Positions 1 through 7,868 of a DNA stretch of 64,000 bases are shown piece after piece (within the stretch, counting starts at the first letter, position 1; every line of letters starts with the position of its first letter). The notes below the pieces were generated by a model. That model did not search any database and was not told the origin of the DNA. It was given only the letters and a program-made list of their open reading frames with translations. Position numbers and translations under genes: made by a program. Source of the stretch: JBFWVJ01 sp050246795 (GTDB lineage: Bacteria > Patescibacteriota > Gracilibacteria > JAUYGZ01). Where the stretch lies: positions 248,001 through 312,000 of the forward strand of contig JBFWVJ010000002.1 in the NCBI GenBank assembly GCA_050246795.1. The letters run 5' to 3'.

Positions 1-858
1 GATGCCCCAGAAATTGTAGACGCTGCATCCCCTTCTCTGGGCTTCTTTGATGACCTCCCATTGCAAGAGATACGAAGCAGGGATCTTTCGGTGCTCAGGA
101 CGGGAGGAAGATGCTCCGTGATGGTAGGCGCCGGCTTTTCCGTAGTACATGATGATCGCAGAAGCGAGCAGATCGTTTTGTAAAGAGGCTTCGAAGACGA
201 GGACCTGGTCATTCTCAGCGAAGATCCGTACTTGATCGCGGAAGTATGATTTGGGATAAGGAGTGAACTGATGGCGGCTGACCGTTTCCCAATGGAGATC
301 GATGAAGCGCTCGACCGCTTGCGGATCAACGGTCGTTTGGATCGTTACTCCATCTTTCTCCGCCCGGCGAACGAGATTTCGATGCTTTTTGTCCATGCCC
401 ATCAGCAGTTCCTCTTCGGATTTTTCTTGAAGATCCAGCAGCCAGAGGGTTTCGGCCAGCATATGGATCGGAGCCTGGCGAAAGCCGAGCTCGGCTAAGA
501 GCTCCTTGTTTTCAGTTGTTTCCAGCCAGTAAGGGCTGACCCGGATAAATGACGCTTTTTCTTCATGGGCGTTTTTTTTGAGCTCATGAAAAAACTGTTT
601 CAATCCTTCCCGGTCAGCGAAGTCAGCCATCATCGGACCATAGGGCAGGTAGAGAAAAGTCCCGCGTCGGGCTTCCACCTTGGTCACCAGGGAATGGATG
701 GGATTGGAGCCGTTGGTGAGTTCGAAGAGCCAGGTTTTTTGTCCCATGGACTCATAGAGTTTTTTTTGCCCAATGGATTGCAGAAATATCCCCTGCTCTT
801 TCAGAGGAGGAAAGGATTCCCAAGATGACGGTTCGGTTATTTCGAGAAAGGTTCCGAT
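1..858 (-). CDS. FemAB/FemX-like peptidoglycan bridge aminoacyltransferase (3' end outside window)
   Basis: The minus strand encodes a GNAT-fold FemAB-type protein; at least 286 codons are inside the window and the C-terminus lies beyond base 1. Family members add amino acids from aminoacyl-tRNA to the peptidoglycan stem peptide at the inner membrane face. Seen: an N-terminal stretch containing GIFLQS, a FLYLPYGPMM block, a KKHRNLVRRAEKDGV block typical of the second GNAT domain, and YNFWGI at the window edge. No ATG, GTG or TTG occurs in frame between the preceding stop (913-915) and the Met codon after LYES, yet the conserved N-terminus lies upstream of that Met. I placed the start arbitrarily at an ATC codon (856-858). 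It follows the SLH gene by about 30 bases and is probably co-transcribed. The family is fairly sure, the start is not. Confidence 0.8.
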   Translation of the reverse strand, partial: MGTFLEITEPSSWESFPPLKEQGIFLQSIGQKKLYESMGQKTWLFELTNGSNPIHSLVTKVEARRGTFLYLPYGPMMADFADREGLKQFFHELKKNAHEEKASFIRVSPYWLETTENKELLAELGFRQAPIHMLAETLWLLDLQEKSEEELLMGMDKKHRNLVRRAEKDGVTIQTTVDPQAVERFIDLHWETVSRHQFTPYPKSYFRDQVRIFAENDQVLVFEASLQNDLLASAIIMYYGKAGAYHHGASSSRPEHRKIPASYLLQWEVIKEAQRRGCSVYNFWGI

Positions 859-890
859 AGCGCGCGAAAAAAGTCTTTCCGAGACTACCG

Positions 891-2714
891 TTAATCTCGA
901 CTGATTTCCAGATCAATCCGGGTTGACTTATTTTCTTCCAATTCAATGACCACCCGATTGGTCGAGACATCATCTCCGCTGACGGCTTCCACGTAGTATT
1001 TGGTGCGGATGGGGAGCGAAACCGAAAAACTCCCGTCACTTTTGGTGACCGTTTTGTAATACAGATCCCCTTTTTGGATAAATCCACTCGTTCCGTTTTC
1101 GCCTTCTTTCTTTTCTTCCACGGCTTTGTAAATGTAAATCTCAGCCCCGGAAACTCCGGCATTCGTCTTCGTATCCCGAAGCATGCCGTTGAGATAGCTT
1201 CTCTTTTCCAAGAGGTTAATGCTTTCCATACGATAGATGATCTCGGCGAATTCCGCCCGGGTCAGCGCTTTGGAGGGATTGATGTTGCCCTCCTTATCGA
1301 CATCGACCAGGTTGTATTTTTTCACAAAAAACAAAGAGGGGGCATACCAAGCACCTGCTTCAGCGTCGGGATACGGTTTATCGGTCGTATTTTGATAAGC
1401 GTCGAGGCTCATCTGATTGGTTTGCGTGATGATCTTCAAGGCTTCCACCAAAATAACCTTGTCCGCGGGACGGTAGAGTCCATTGTTCCCACTGACGATG
1501 TTCATGGTTTTGGCGAGGTAGACATAGGGAGCAAACCAATGCTCGGGTTTTACGTCGACGAATATTTCTGTTTCCAGGCTTTGAAGTTCTTCGGCCGTCG
1601 GGATTTTTTGCCGCTTGTTTTCAAAGAGTGTTTTGAGGATTTCGACCCTGTTAATCGTATCGTCGGGACGGAAGAGGATTTTCCCGGTTTCTGGATCTTC
1701 CGATCCCTTCATGACATTTTTTTGGTAGAGGTAGGTGATGGCGAGATTATTGGGGTGCTCCGCCGGGACGTCGGGGAAAATAGCGATCGGCCTCAGGTAC
1801 TTTTTCCCAACATAAACGATCACTTCATCGAGATTGCTCTTTTCACCCTTTTCATCGGTGATCTGGAGCGTGAAGATGTATTCGCCGTCCACGAGCGGGG
1901 TGAAAAGCGGTTTGACGATATTGGTGGAATCAAATGACACTTGGGTCACTTCCTTTCCGGCCTCGTCTTTCGGGCCTCGTACCAGGGTCCATTCAAAAAT
2001 GTCTCCTGTCTTGTACTGGGACTTCGAGCCATCGAGCACGACCGCGATATTTCCCAGCACGCGCTGGTCTTCTCCCGCATGAGCCAGGGGGAGAAGCTGG
2101 TATTCGTTTTGATAAGGCTTGGATTCCCACCAGAACTGGTCCGGTTTGACTTCAAACGCGAAGGGAATCAAGAGCTTGCCCGATGCGTCCGTACTCGTGG
2201 ACTGCTGAGTCTTTACCGTCGTTTTTTGATTGGCTTCGGGTTGTTCGACCTGGACCTCTCCTTCGATCACTTTGATGATCTTCTCCGTGCCATCCCCGCT
2301 GACGAACGCTACAAAATCTGCTGATTGAAAGCTCAGCTTGAGCTTTCCCAACCAGATCGTGCTGCTCCCGCTGGGAGTGCTGTTGGTCCTGACATGAATG
2401 CTTCCGGTTTCCAGGGCCAGCTCGGAAGTCAGTTTCAGCTTTGATTCGCTCTTGATATGGACTTGATAGTTTCTGGAAAAGAGGCGAAGCCCTGTCGTCG
2501 TCTTGGAAACGGTGAGCGCCTCTTCCTTTTCTTTCTTGAAGATCATTTTTCCTTCACTGGTCGATTCATTGAGCACCGGCTGCTGATTGACGGACATCGT
2601 TTGCTCGGGAGGCAGTACATAATAGAAGTAGTTCCCACTCACCTGGGCGAAGGACTGAGGGCTGAGGAAAAACAAGAGGCCCAACGCGATAAACAAACGA
2701 GAAAAGAAAGCCAT
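891..2714 (-). CDS. S-layer homology (SLH) domain surface protein with FecR-like, PKD-like and carboxypeptidase-regulatory-like domains
   Basis: This is a secreted envelope protein of 607 residues. A signal peptide covers residues 1-23 (cut near SFA|Q). A FecR-like beta region lies at about 100-160 and an Ig/PKD-like domain at about 210-303 (HAGEDQRV, DGSKS, FEWTL). Three SLH repeats follow at about 314-365, 385-430 and 448-496, with FPDV/FVDV/YPDA openings and RVEILK/LVEALK/RAEFAE helices. A carboxypeptidase-regulatory-like beta sandwich sits at about 507-600. SLH triads normally bind pyruvylated secondary cell wall polymer, so this is probably a wall-anchored surface protein in a cell without a classical outer membrane. 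The FemAB gene follows directly. The domain order is clear; the specific role is unknown. Confidence 0.85.
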   Translation of the reverse strand: MAFFSRLFIALGLLFFLSPQSFAQVSGNYFYYVLPPEQTMSVNQQPVLNESTSEGKMIFKKEKEEALTVSKTTTGLRLFSRNYQVHIKSESKLKLTSELALETGSIHVRTNSTPSGSSTIWLGKLKLSFQSADFVAFVSGDGTEKIIKVIEGEVQVEQPEANQKTTVKTQQSTSTDASGKLLIPFAFEVKPDQFWWESKPYQNEYQLLPLAHAGEDQRVLGNIAVVLDGSKSQYKTGDIFEWTLVRGPKDEAGKEVTQVSFDSTNIVKPLFTPLVDGEYIFTLQITDEKGEKSNLDEVIVYVGKKYLRPIAIFPDVPAEHPNNLAITYLYQKNVMKGSEDPETGKILFRPDDTINRVEILKTLFENKRQKIPTAEELQSLETEIFVDVKPEHWFAPYVYLAKTMNIVSGNNGLYRPADKVILVEALKIITQTNQMSLDAYQNTTDKPYPDAEAGAWYAPSLFFVKKYNLVDVDKEGNINPSKALTRAEFAEIIYRMESINLLEKRSYLNGMLRDTKTNAGVSGAEIYIYKAVEEKKEGENGTSGFIQKGDLYYKTVTKSDGSFSVSLPIRTKYYVEAVSGDDVSTNRVVIELEENKSTRIDLEISRD

Positions 2715-2886
2715 GCATGGAAAAACAAACCAGACGTAGTATACAACGATTCTCGCCGTTTTTTATTACATTTTGATGAAAATTGTCAAAGCATTTCATT
2801 TTTAAGTCAAAATTGAAGTGATTTATTTGATTTTTCTCAATTTTTCTTTATTCTTGGTGTACTTTTCACTTCTTTTACAGTTGAAA

Positions 2887-3738
2887 ATGGAGTTGCTCGA
2901 TGGGAAAAAAGTCTCGATGGAGTTGTTTTCGGAGTTGAAACCTCGTGTGAACTCGTTGAAAGAACGTGGAATATCGCCAAAATTGGTGTTTTTTCTGGTC
3001 GGAGAAAATCCTGCCTCGGTCGCTTATGTGAACATGAAGCACAAGGCCTGTGAGGAGGTCGGGATCGTTTCAGAGATCCTGCGCTATGGAGATGACGTTT
3101 CCCAGGAAACCATCCTGAACAAAATGGAAGAGCTCAATAAAGACCCGAGTGTGCATGGCTTGATGATCCAACTCCCCCTCCCTTCCCAACTCAGCGTGCC
3201 GCTCGTGACCCGTGCGATCGATCCGAAGAAGGACGCGGACGGGTTTCACGCCTACAATTTCGGAAAAATGGCCCTGGCAAAAGAGTATGAAGACCTGCCT
3301 CCCGCCACTGCCCTGGGGATTATCCGGCTCTTGGATGCCTACAACGTCAAGGTCGAAGGCATGGATATCGTGGTGATTGGGCGTTCAAACCTTGTCGGCA
3401 AGCCGGCGGCCATCATGCTGATGAACCGGGGCGCGACCGTGACCGTGTGCCATAGTAAAACGAAAGACGTCGCGGACTATTGCCGAAAAGCCGACATGAT
3501 CATCGCCGCGACCGGTGTCCCCAAGCTCGTGCAAGGTGATTGGGTCAAAGAAGGAGCGATCGTGGTCGATGCCGGATTCGCGAAGGTGGACGGAAAGGTC
3601 ACCGGAGATGTGGACTTCGATGCGGTGGCTCCGAAGTGCTCGTGGATCACCCCTGTCCCTGGAGGATGCGGACCGATGACGATTTACGCGATCGTGGAAA
3701 ATACGGTGCATGCGGCGGAGAGGATAACTGAAACGTAA
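2887..3738 (+). CDS. folD: Bifunctional methylene-THF dehydrogenase / methenyl-THF cyclohydrolase FolD
   Basis: FolD interconverts 5,10-methylene-THF and 10-formyl-THF in the cytosol and so supplies the formyl donor that PurH (also in this window) uses. The protein has 283 residues from the ATG at 2887; the reading frame is open further upstream but that part reads as an unrelated hydrophobic stretch. Seen: the Y47-x3-K51 catalytic pair, Q95 in QLPLP, DADGFH with D118, the nucleotide-binding GRSNLVG loop at 165-171, and PVPGGCGPMT near the C-terminus. The usual PCTPxG motif reads PATALG here (139-144). No Shine-Dalgarno is visible. A nested inverted repeat separates it from purF. Confidence 0.95.
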   Translation: MELLDGKKVSMELFSELKPRVNSLKERGISPKLVFFLVGENPASVAYVNMKHKACEEVGIVSEILRYGDDVSQETILNKMEELNKDPSVHGLMIQLPLPSQLSVPLVTRAIDPKKDADGFHAYNFGKMALAKEYEDLPPATALGIIRLLDAYNVKVEGMDIVVIGRSNLVGKPAAIMLMNRGATVTVCHSKTKDVADYCRKADMIIAATGVPKLVQGDWVKEGAIVVDAGFAKVDGKVTGDVDFDAVAPKCSWITPVPGGCGPMTIYAIVENTVHAAERITET

Positions 3739-3795
3739 AACGAAAAACGCAAAACGTAAAAGCATTCCCTTTTTACGTTTTACCTTTTACGTTTT
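3731..3795 (+). repeat. Nested ACGTAAAA repeats forming an 11-bp hairpin between folD and purF
   Basis: AAAACGTAAAA (3751-3761) pairs perfectly with TTTTACGTTTT (3771-3781) around a 9-base loop, and outer copies AAACGTAAAA (3731-3740) and TTTTACGTTT (3785-3794) can pair as well. The folD stop codon lies inside the outer copy, and the array ends about 12 bases before the purF ATG. It could act as a folD terminator or a purF leader structure; the stem is AT-rich and the following T-rich run is short. Confidence 0.6.
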
Positions 3796-3807
3796 AAATT
3801 TCCCCCT

Positions 3808-5310
3808 ATGTGCGGCATCATTGGCATTATCGGCAACCAGCCTGTAGCCCAGGACCTCTATGACGGGCTCACCATTCTCCAGCACCGCGGACAAGATGCG
3901 GCTGGGATCGTGACCTATGACGGGAGCGCTTTTCATCAGAAGAAAGACGTCGGTTTTGTGCGGGAAATTTTCCACAAGGGCAATATGATGCGCCTCAAGG
4001 GAAACACCGGGATCGGCCATGTGCGGTACCCGACCATCGGTGGCGTGGGAGTAGAAAACGCCCAGCCGTTTTATTTCGACATGCCCTACGGGATCACCAT
4101 GTCGCAAAATGGGAATTGTTTTAATTTTTATGACCTGAAGAAAGAGGTGATGGAAGAAGACCTGTGCCAGGTGAACTCCGAGTGCGATGTGGAAGTGATT
4201 CTGCATATTTTCCGGTCTTCTCTCCTCAAGCAGCTGCACAAAAATAAGAATGTTTTCTCACTCGATCATGTCTGGAAAGCGATGAAGCGGGTCTTCATCA
4301 AGGCCAAGGGTGGCTATGCGATCGTCGGCTATTTGGGAGGCAAGGGCTTGTTTGCCTTCCGAGACCCCCATGGGATCCGCCCCTTGATCATGGGCAAGCG
4401 AAGTACCCCTGGCCAGCCGGATGAATATATCTTTGCTTCTGAATCGGTGGTGTTGGATATTTTAGGATTCCAGATCGTCGGCGATGTCCAGCCGGGAGAA
4501 GTGGTCTTCATCACGGAAGACCGTCAGGTGCACCGGCAGATCGTCCTGCAGAAATCCTTCCGGCCCTGTATTTTCGAGCACGTCTATCTCGCCCGTCCAG
4601 ACTCGATGATCGACAATATTTCCGTGCACAAAGCCCGCATGAGAATGGGAGAACTGCTCGGGAAAAAAGTGAAAAAATCCAAGCTGCCCATCGACGTGGT
4701 CATGCCGGTTCCGGACAGCGCCCGCGAATCAGCCTTGGCGGCGGCTTCGGTGCTGAAAAAGCCGTATCGAGAGGGACTGATTAAAAACCGATACATCGGA
4801 CGGACCTTCATCATGCCCGGACAGGAAATCCGCAAGAAGTCGATCCGATACAAGCTCAATCCGATCACCTTGGAAGTAAAAAATAAAAACGTGCTGCTCA
4901 TCGACGACTCCATCGTGCGAGGCAATACTTCCGCGGCGATCGTGCAAATGCTGAAGGCAGCCGGTGCCAAACGAGTGTACTTCGGTTCAGCTGCTCCAGC
5001 TCTCCGATCTCCTTGCTACTACGGCATCGACATGCCGACCCGGGAAGAATTTATCGCCAACAAGCTCACCGAAGAAGAGATCTGTCAGAAGCTAGGTGCC
5101 GATGCGCTGTTCTATCAGGATTTAGAGGACTTAAAGAAGGCTGTCAAAGCTGGAAATCCCAGCATCAAGCGTCACTGCATGGCCTGCATGGACGGAGAAT
5201 ATCCGACCGGCGACATCACCGGAAGCACGATCGATGAATGGGAAAAACAGCGCAAGGAGAGCCATGAGAAATTAGAAAAGATCAAGCAGGGACTGCCCGT
5301 CGTATCGTGA
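3808..5310 (+). CDS. purF: Amidophosphoribosyltransferase PurF, Fe-S-type cysteine set, no propeptide
   Basis: PurF makes 5-phosphoribosylamine from PRPP and glutamine, the first step of purine synthesis. The 500-residue protein begins MCGIIG, so the glutaminase nucleophile is Cys2 with no propeptide to remove. QHRGQDAAG (25-33) and QNGN are glutaminase motifs; VLLIDDSIVRG (362-372) is the PRPP-binding loop. Cysteines at 254, 403, 457 and 460 sit in contexts (FRPC before LARPDS, SPCYYGIDMPTREE, CMACMDGEYPT) that match the four [4Fe-4S] ligands of Bacillus-type PurF, which normally does carry a propeptide. The leader ends TTTCCCCCT directly before ATG, with no Shine-Dalgarno. Downstream, the sugar-phosphate transferase starts 16 bases after the stop. 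Confidence 0.97.
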   Translation: MCGIIGIIGNQPVAQDLYDGLTILQHRGQDAAGIVTYDGSAFHQKKDVGFVREIFHKGNMMRLKGNTGIGHVRYPTIGGVGVENAQPFYFDMPYGITMSQNGNCFNFYDLKKEVMEEDLCQVNSECDVEVILHIFRSSLLKQLHKNKNVFSLDHVWKAMKRVFIKAKGGYAIVGYLGGKGLFAFRDPHGIRPLIMGKRSTPGQPDEYIFASESVVLDILGFQIVGDVQPGEVVFITEDRQVHRQIVLQKSFRPCIFEHVYLARPDSMIDNISVHKARMRMGELLGKKVKKSKLPIDVVMPVPDSARESALAAASVLKKPYREGLIKNRYIGRTFIMPGQEIRKKSIRYKLNPITLEVKNKNVLLIDDSIVRGNTSAAIVQMLKAAGAKRVYFGSAAPALRSPCYYGIDMPTREEFIANKLTEEEICQKLGADALFYQDLEDLKKAVKAGNPSIKRHCMACMDGEYPTGDITGSTIDEWEKQRKESHEKLEKIKQGLPVVS

Positions 5311-5326
5311 TTTAACCGCCAACTTC

Positions 5327-6355
5327 ATGAGCCTCGGACTGACTTCTTTCGCGCTGACCTTTGTGCTCCTCATGGGAGGGTATGGAGTGTTCAAGAAGGT
5401 CCATTGGTTGGATAAGCCCTATCTGTTTGGCTATACGCGGGCAGCGGTCCCCTATGGACTGGGGATCGTTTTTTTTCTGAATTTTCTGCTCTTAGCCCTG
5501 CTGTACTTGCCACTGGATTCGAAGCTGATCGCGCTCCTCGTGTCCGGCGGCATCCTCACCGCGACCTGCTTTTTGGACGATCGGATCAAATTGCCCGCCG
5601 TGCCGAGATTGATGATTCAACTCCTCTGCGCAAGTATCATCGTTTTTGCCGGAGTCAGCGTGCCTGCGATCAGCAATCCGTTTGGCGACCCCTTTGTGCT
5701 GGACGCGGTCCGTTGGGAATTCTTGGGGATGACCATCATGCCCATCGCCCAGATCATCGCGGTCTTGTGGATTGTGTTTGTGGTCAACGCGATGAACTGG
5801 CTGGACGGAGCTCCGGGGATCGTGAGTGGCATGTCGACCATTGCCTGCATGGTCATCTATTTCTTGGCCACCATGAGCGACCTGCACGTGATCGACCAGA
5901 GCACGCTGTCAAACATGGCGCTGATTATTGGAACCTCCTCTTTCGCTTTTCTCTTCTTCGATTTTCCAGTGCCCAAGGTGCTGATGGGTGATAGCGGGAC
6001 GATGTTCCTCGGACTCATGATCGCCGTCATGGCCATCTTCAGCGGCGGGAAGTTTGCCACCGCGTTCATCGTGCTGGCCATACCGATCCTGGATGCCGCC
6101 TGGACGATTGTCCGGAGAATGCTCAAAGGCCAGTCCCCTTTTAAGGGCGACTTTCAACACTTTCACCATGAGCTGCTTCGAGCGGGCTTGAGCGAGCGTC
6201 AGGTCAATCTCTTTTATTACGCGGTGTCTCTCAGCTTTGGGTATGCGGCGTTGTATTTGCAAAGCTTCGGCAAACTCATCGCGATCCTCCTGCTGTTCGC
6301 GCTGATGGTGGTGATTCGAATCGGTTTGATAAAGAAAAAAAGTGGAAGGACCTAA
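5327..6355 (+). CDS. Undecaprenyl-phosphate N-acetylhexosamine-1-phosphate transferase (WecA/TagO/MraY family)
   Basis: This is a polytopic membrane enzyme of 342 residues. Its family transfers a sugar-1-phosphate from a UDP-sugar to undecaprenyl phosphate at the cytoplasmic face. Seen: DD at 84-85, NAMNWLDG (154-161), MGDSGT (220-225) and the HFHHELLRAGLS loop near 278-289, which are the family's acidic and histidine motifs, plus about ten hydrophobic helices. WecA and TagO prime wall-linked glycopolymers, and the length and HH loop fit them better than MraY. A TagA/WecG-type glycosyltransferase at 34.3 kb could act on its product. The gene overlaps the convergent flippase-like gene by four bases. 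Confidence 0.85.
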   Translation: MSLGLTSFALTFVLLMGGYGVFKKVHWLDKPYLFGYTRAAVPYGLGIVFFLNFLLLALLYLPLDSKLIALLVSGGILTATCFLDDRIKLPAVPRLMIQLLCASIIVFAGVSVPAISNPFGDPFVLDAVRWEFLGMTIMPIAQIIAVLWIVFVVNAMNWLDGAPGIVSGMSTIACMVIYFLATMSDLHVIDQSTLSNMALIIGTSSFAFLFFDFPVPKVLMGDSGTMFLGLMIAVMAIFSGGKFATAFIVLAIPILDAAWTIVRRMLKGQSPFKGDFQHFHHELLRAGLSERQVNLFYYAVSLSFGYAALYLQSFGKLIAILLLFALMVVIRIGLIKKKSGRT

Positions 6356-7440
6356 GCGATCACATGCTCCTTCGCCTCCTCAAGGCTTTTTTTTTCTATG
6401 CTCGATGGTTTGAGCTTGGAAGATTCTACCAAGACCTGCTTTGTCACCGAGCCCTTGCCCACCAGTTTCACTCCGTGACTCACGGAATAGAGGAATCCGA
6501 CAGCTGAAAAAAAGAGTTCCTTGAGACGAACCATCACCATGACCGCTATGGCTGCGCTGGCACTGTATCCGAGCAGGACGAACATCCCCGCCCCAAGTCC
6601 TTCGAGCACTCCAAACCCTCCCGGGATGGGAAGCAGGTAGGCGAGAGAAGGGACGGTGGCGATCAGGAAGCTTTCGTAATTGGAGAAATTGAAGCCCAGG
6701 AAATTTCCGATGAAGTAGTATTCGAGGATCGTGGCTGACCATCCCAGAAATGATAAGAAGATCACGAAGGGAACGGTCGTTTTTTTGTGGTCAGTGTGGG
6801 ATAGAAAATCCATCATCAGCTTCTCTGTGCGATATATGCGTTCTTCCAAGGCTTCGAAGCGCTTGATTTTCTTAAAGCCCAGGACTTTGAAAAGCGATGT
6901 CATGAAGCCGGAATTATCCAGGAGTTTTTTGAACACATAGGCGAAAAAGCCGATGAACACCGACATGGTGACGAGAATGATGAGCCCACTGTTGTCGGGT
7001 AAGAGATTGTTCAGGCTGGCGATGAAGACCCCGGAAGCAACGAAGAGCGCGAAACAGGAAAGTTCGATCAGCTTGTCCAAAAATACCGAAGCGGTGGACT
7101 CTCTTAAACTGATGCCATGGTTTTCGGTCAGAAAATAAATCCGGACGGGTTCTCCACCTACGGGGGTGGGTGTGAGATACGAGACCCCGTATCCAGAGGC
7201 ACGGTAAATCCACAACGACCAAAAAGAAACCTCGTGACCATGGCTGCGCAAAATAATCTGCCAGCGCCAGTTGTGGATCGCGTAGCTGATCTGAATCACC
7301 CCCAGAAAGAGGAGGAATTTCGCAAAGGTCATTTGGTACAGCAATGCCCAAATCTCCCGCCAACCGGTATTCACCAGGACAGCTACGAAAATGCTAGCGC
7401 CTAACAAGGCCAGAGTGAGGACGGCTATTTTCTTTTTCAT
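6352..7440 (-). CDS. Lysylphosphatidylglycerol synthase TM-domain (UPF0104/flippase-like) membrane protein
   Basis: This 362-residue protein has about eight TM segments and the block layout of the LPG_synthase_TM family: a YAIHNWRWQIILRSHG motif near residue 60, YLTPTPVGGEPVR near 100-115, and LLPIPGGFGVLEG near residue 270. Members are the flippase half of MprF or stand-alone lipid or glycolipid transport proteins; no synthase domain is attached here. The C-terminal tail is charged (KPSSIEKKSLEEAKEH). The substrate cannot be read from the sequence; the neighbouring sugar-phosphate transferase suggests, as inference only, a polyprenyl-linked glycan. Confidence 0.8.
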   Translation of the reverse strand: MKKKIAVLTLALLGASIFVAVLVNTGWREIWALLYQMTFAKFLLFLGVIQISYAIHNWRWQIILRSHGHEVSFWSLWIYRASGYGVSYLTPTPVGGEPVRIYFLTENHGISLRESTASVFLDKLIELSCFALFVASGVFIASLNNLLPDNSGLIILVTMSVFIGFFAYVFKKLLDNSGFMTSLFKVLGFKKIKRFEALEERIYRTEKLMMDFLSHTDHKKTTVPFVIFLSFLGWSATILEYYFIGNFLGFNFSNYESFLIATVPSLAYLLPIPGGFGVLEGLGAGMFVLLGYSASAAIAVMVMVRLKELFFSAVGFLYSVSHGVKLVGKGSVTKQVLVESSKLKPSSIEKKSLEEAKEHVIA

Positions 7441-7499
7441 GAAGCGCTGAGTTGACCATCTCAGAGGGTAACATTCCTGGAGAGATCAAACAATCCTAT

Positions 7500-7854
7500 T
7501 CAGTCGCTTTCTCGGAGATGTTCTTCGAATATTCCTTTGGTCCGCTTTCGAAAGGTCTGGCATCCTAAGTAGATCTTGAAATGCGGCAACAAATCTTCAT
7601 TCACCCCGTATTGCAAAAATATTGGAGCCGCCAAGGACTTTGCACCTGTTTCTAAATAAAAACTTGGTTCAGGAATCTTTATTCCTTCCGGCAGAGCTGG
7701 ATCACTGTGCCCGTCATCGGATCGTAGAATGTGTCCCATGGTCAAATTTTATTGGCTCCCATTGTATTTCTTTTTCGATCTTTGTAAAGAGCGACCCCAT
7801 GTCGCCGAGGTAGCTCGACATGAGTTCTTTTCTATTTTCCACATTCTTGGTCAT
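7500..7854 (-). pseudogene. Frameshifted remnant of a small uncharacterised gene
   Basis: Three successive minus-strand frames read like one broken protein. The first (from ATG 7852-7854) gives MTKNVENRKELM and continues to IKFDHGTH, then hits a stop. Shifting by one base at the CATTCTAC site gives FYDPMTGTVIQLCRKE and a second stop. Another one-base shift gives IKIPEPSFYLETGAKS and continues to EEHLRESD at 7500. Two single-base losses would rebuild a protein of roughly 115 residues. I do not recognise a family. It could be a decayed gene or assembly errors. It lies upstream of, and opposite to, the caspase-like gene. Confidence 0.45.
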
Positions 7855-7868
7855 GATGAAGTGTCATT

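Noticed and set aside
1074..1937. Long plus-strand open frame opposite the SLH gene
   Set aside because: It is a shadow of the SLH-protein gene; the minus strand has clear domains and a signal peptide.
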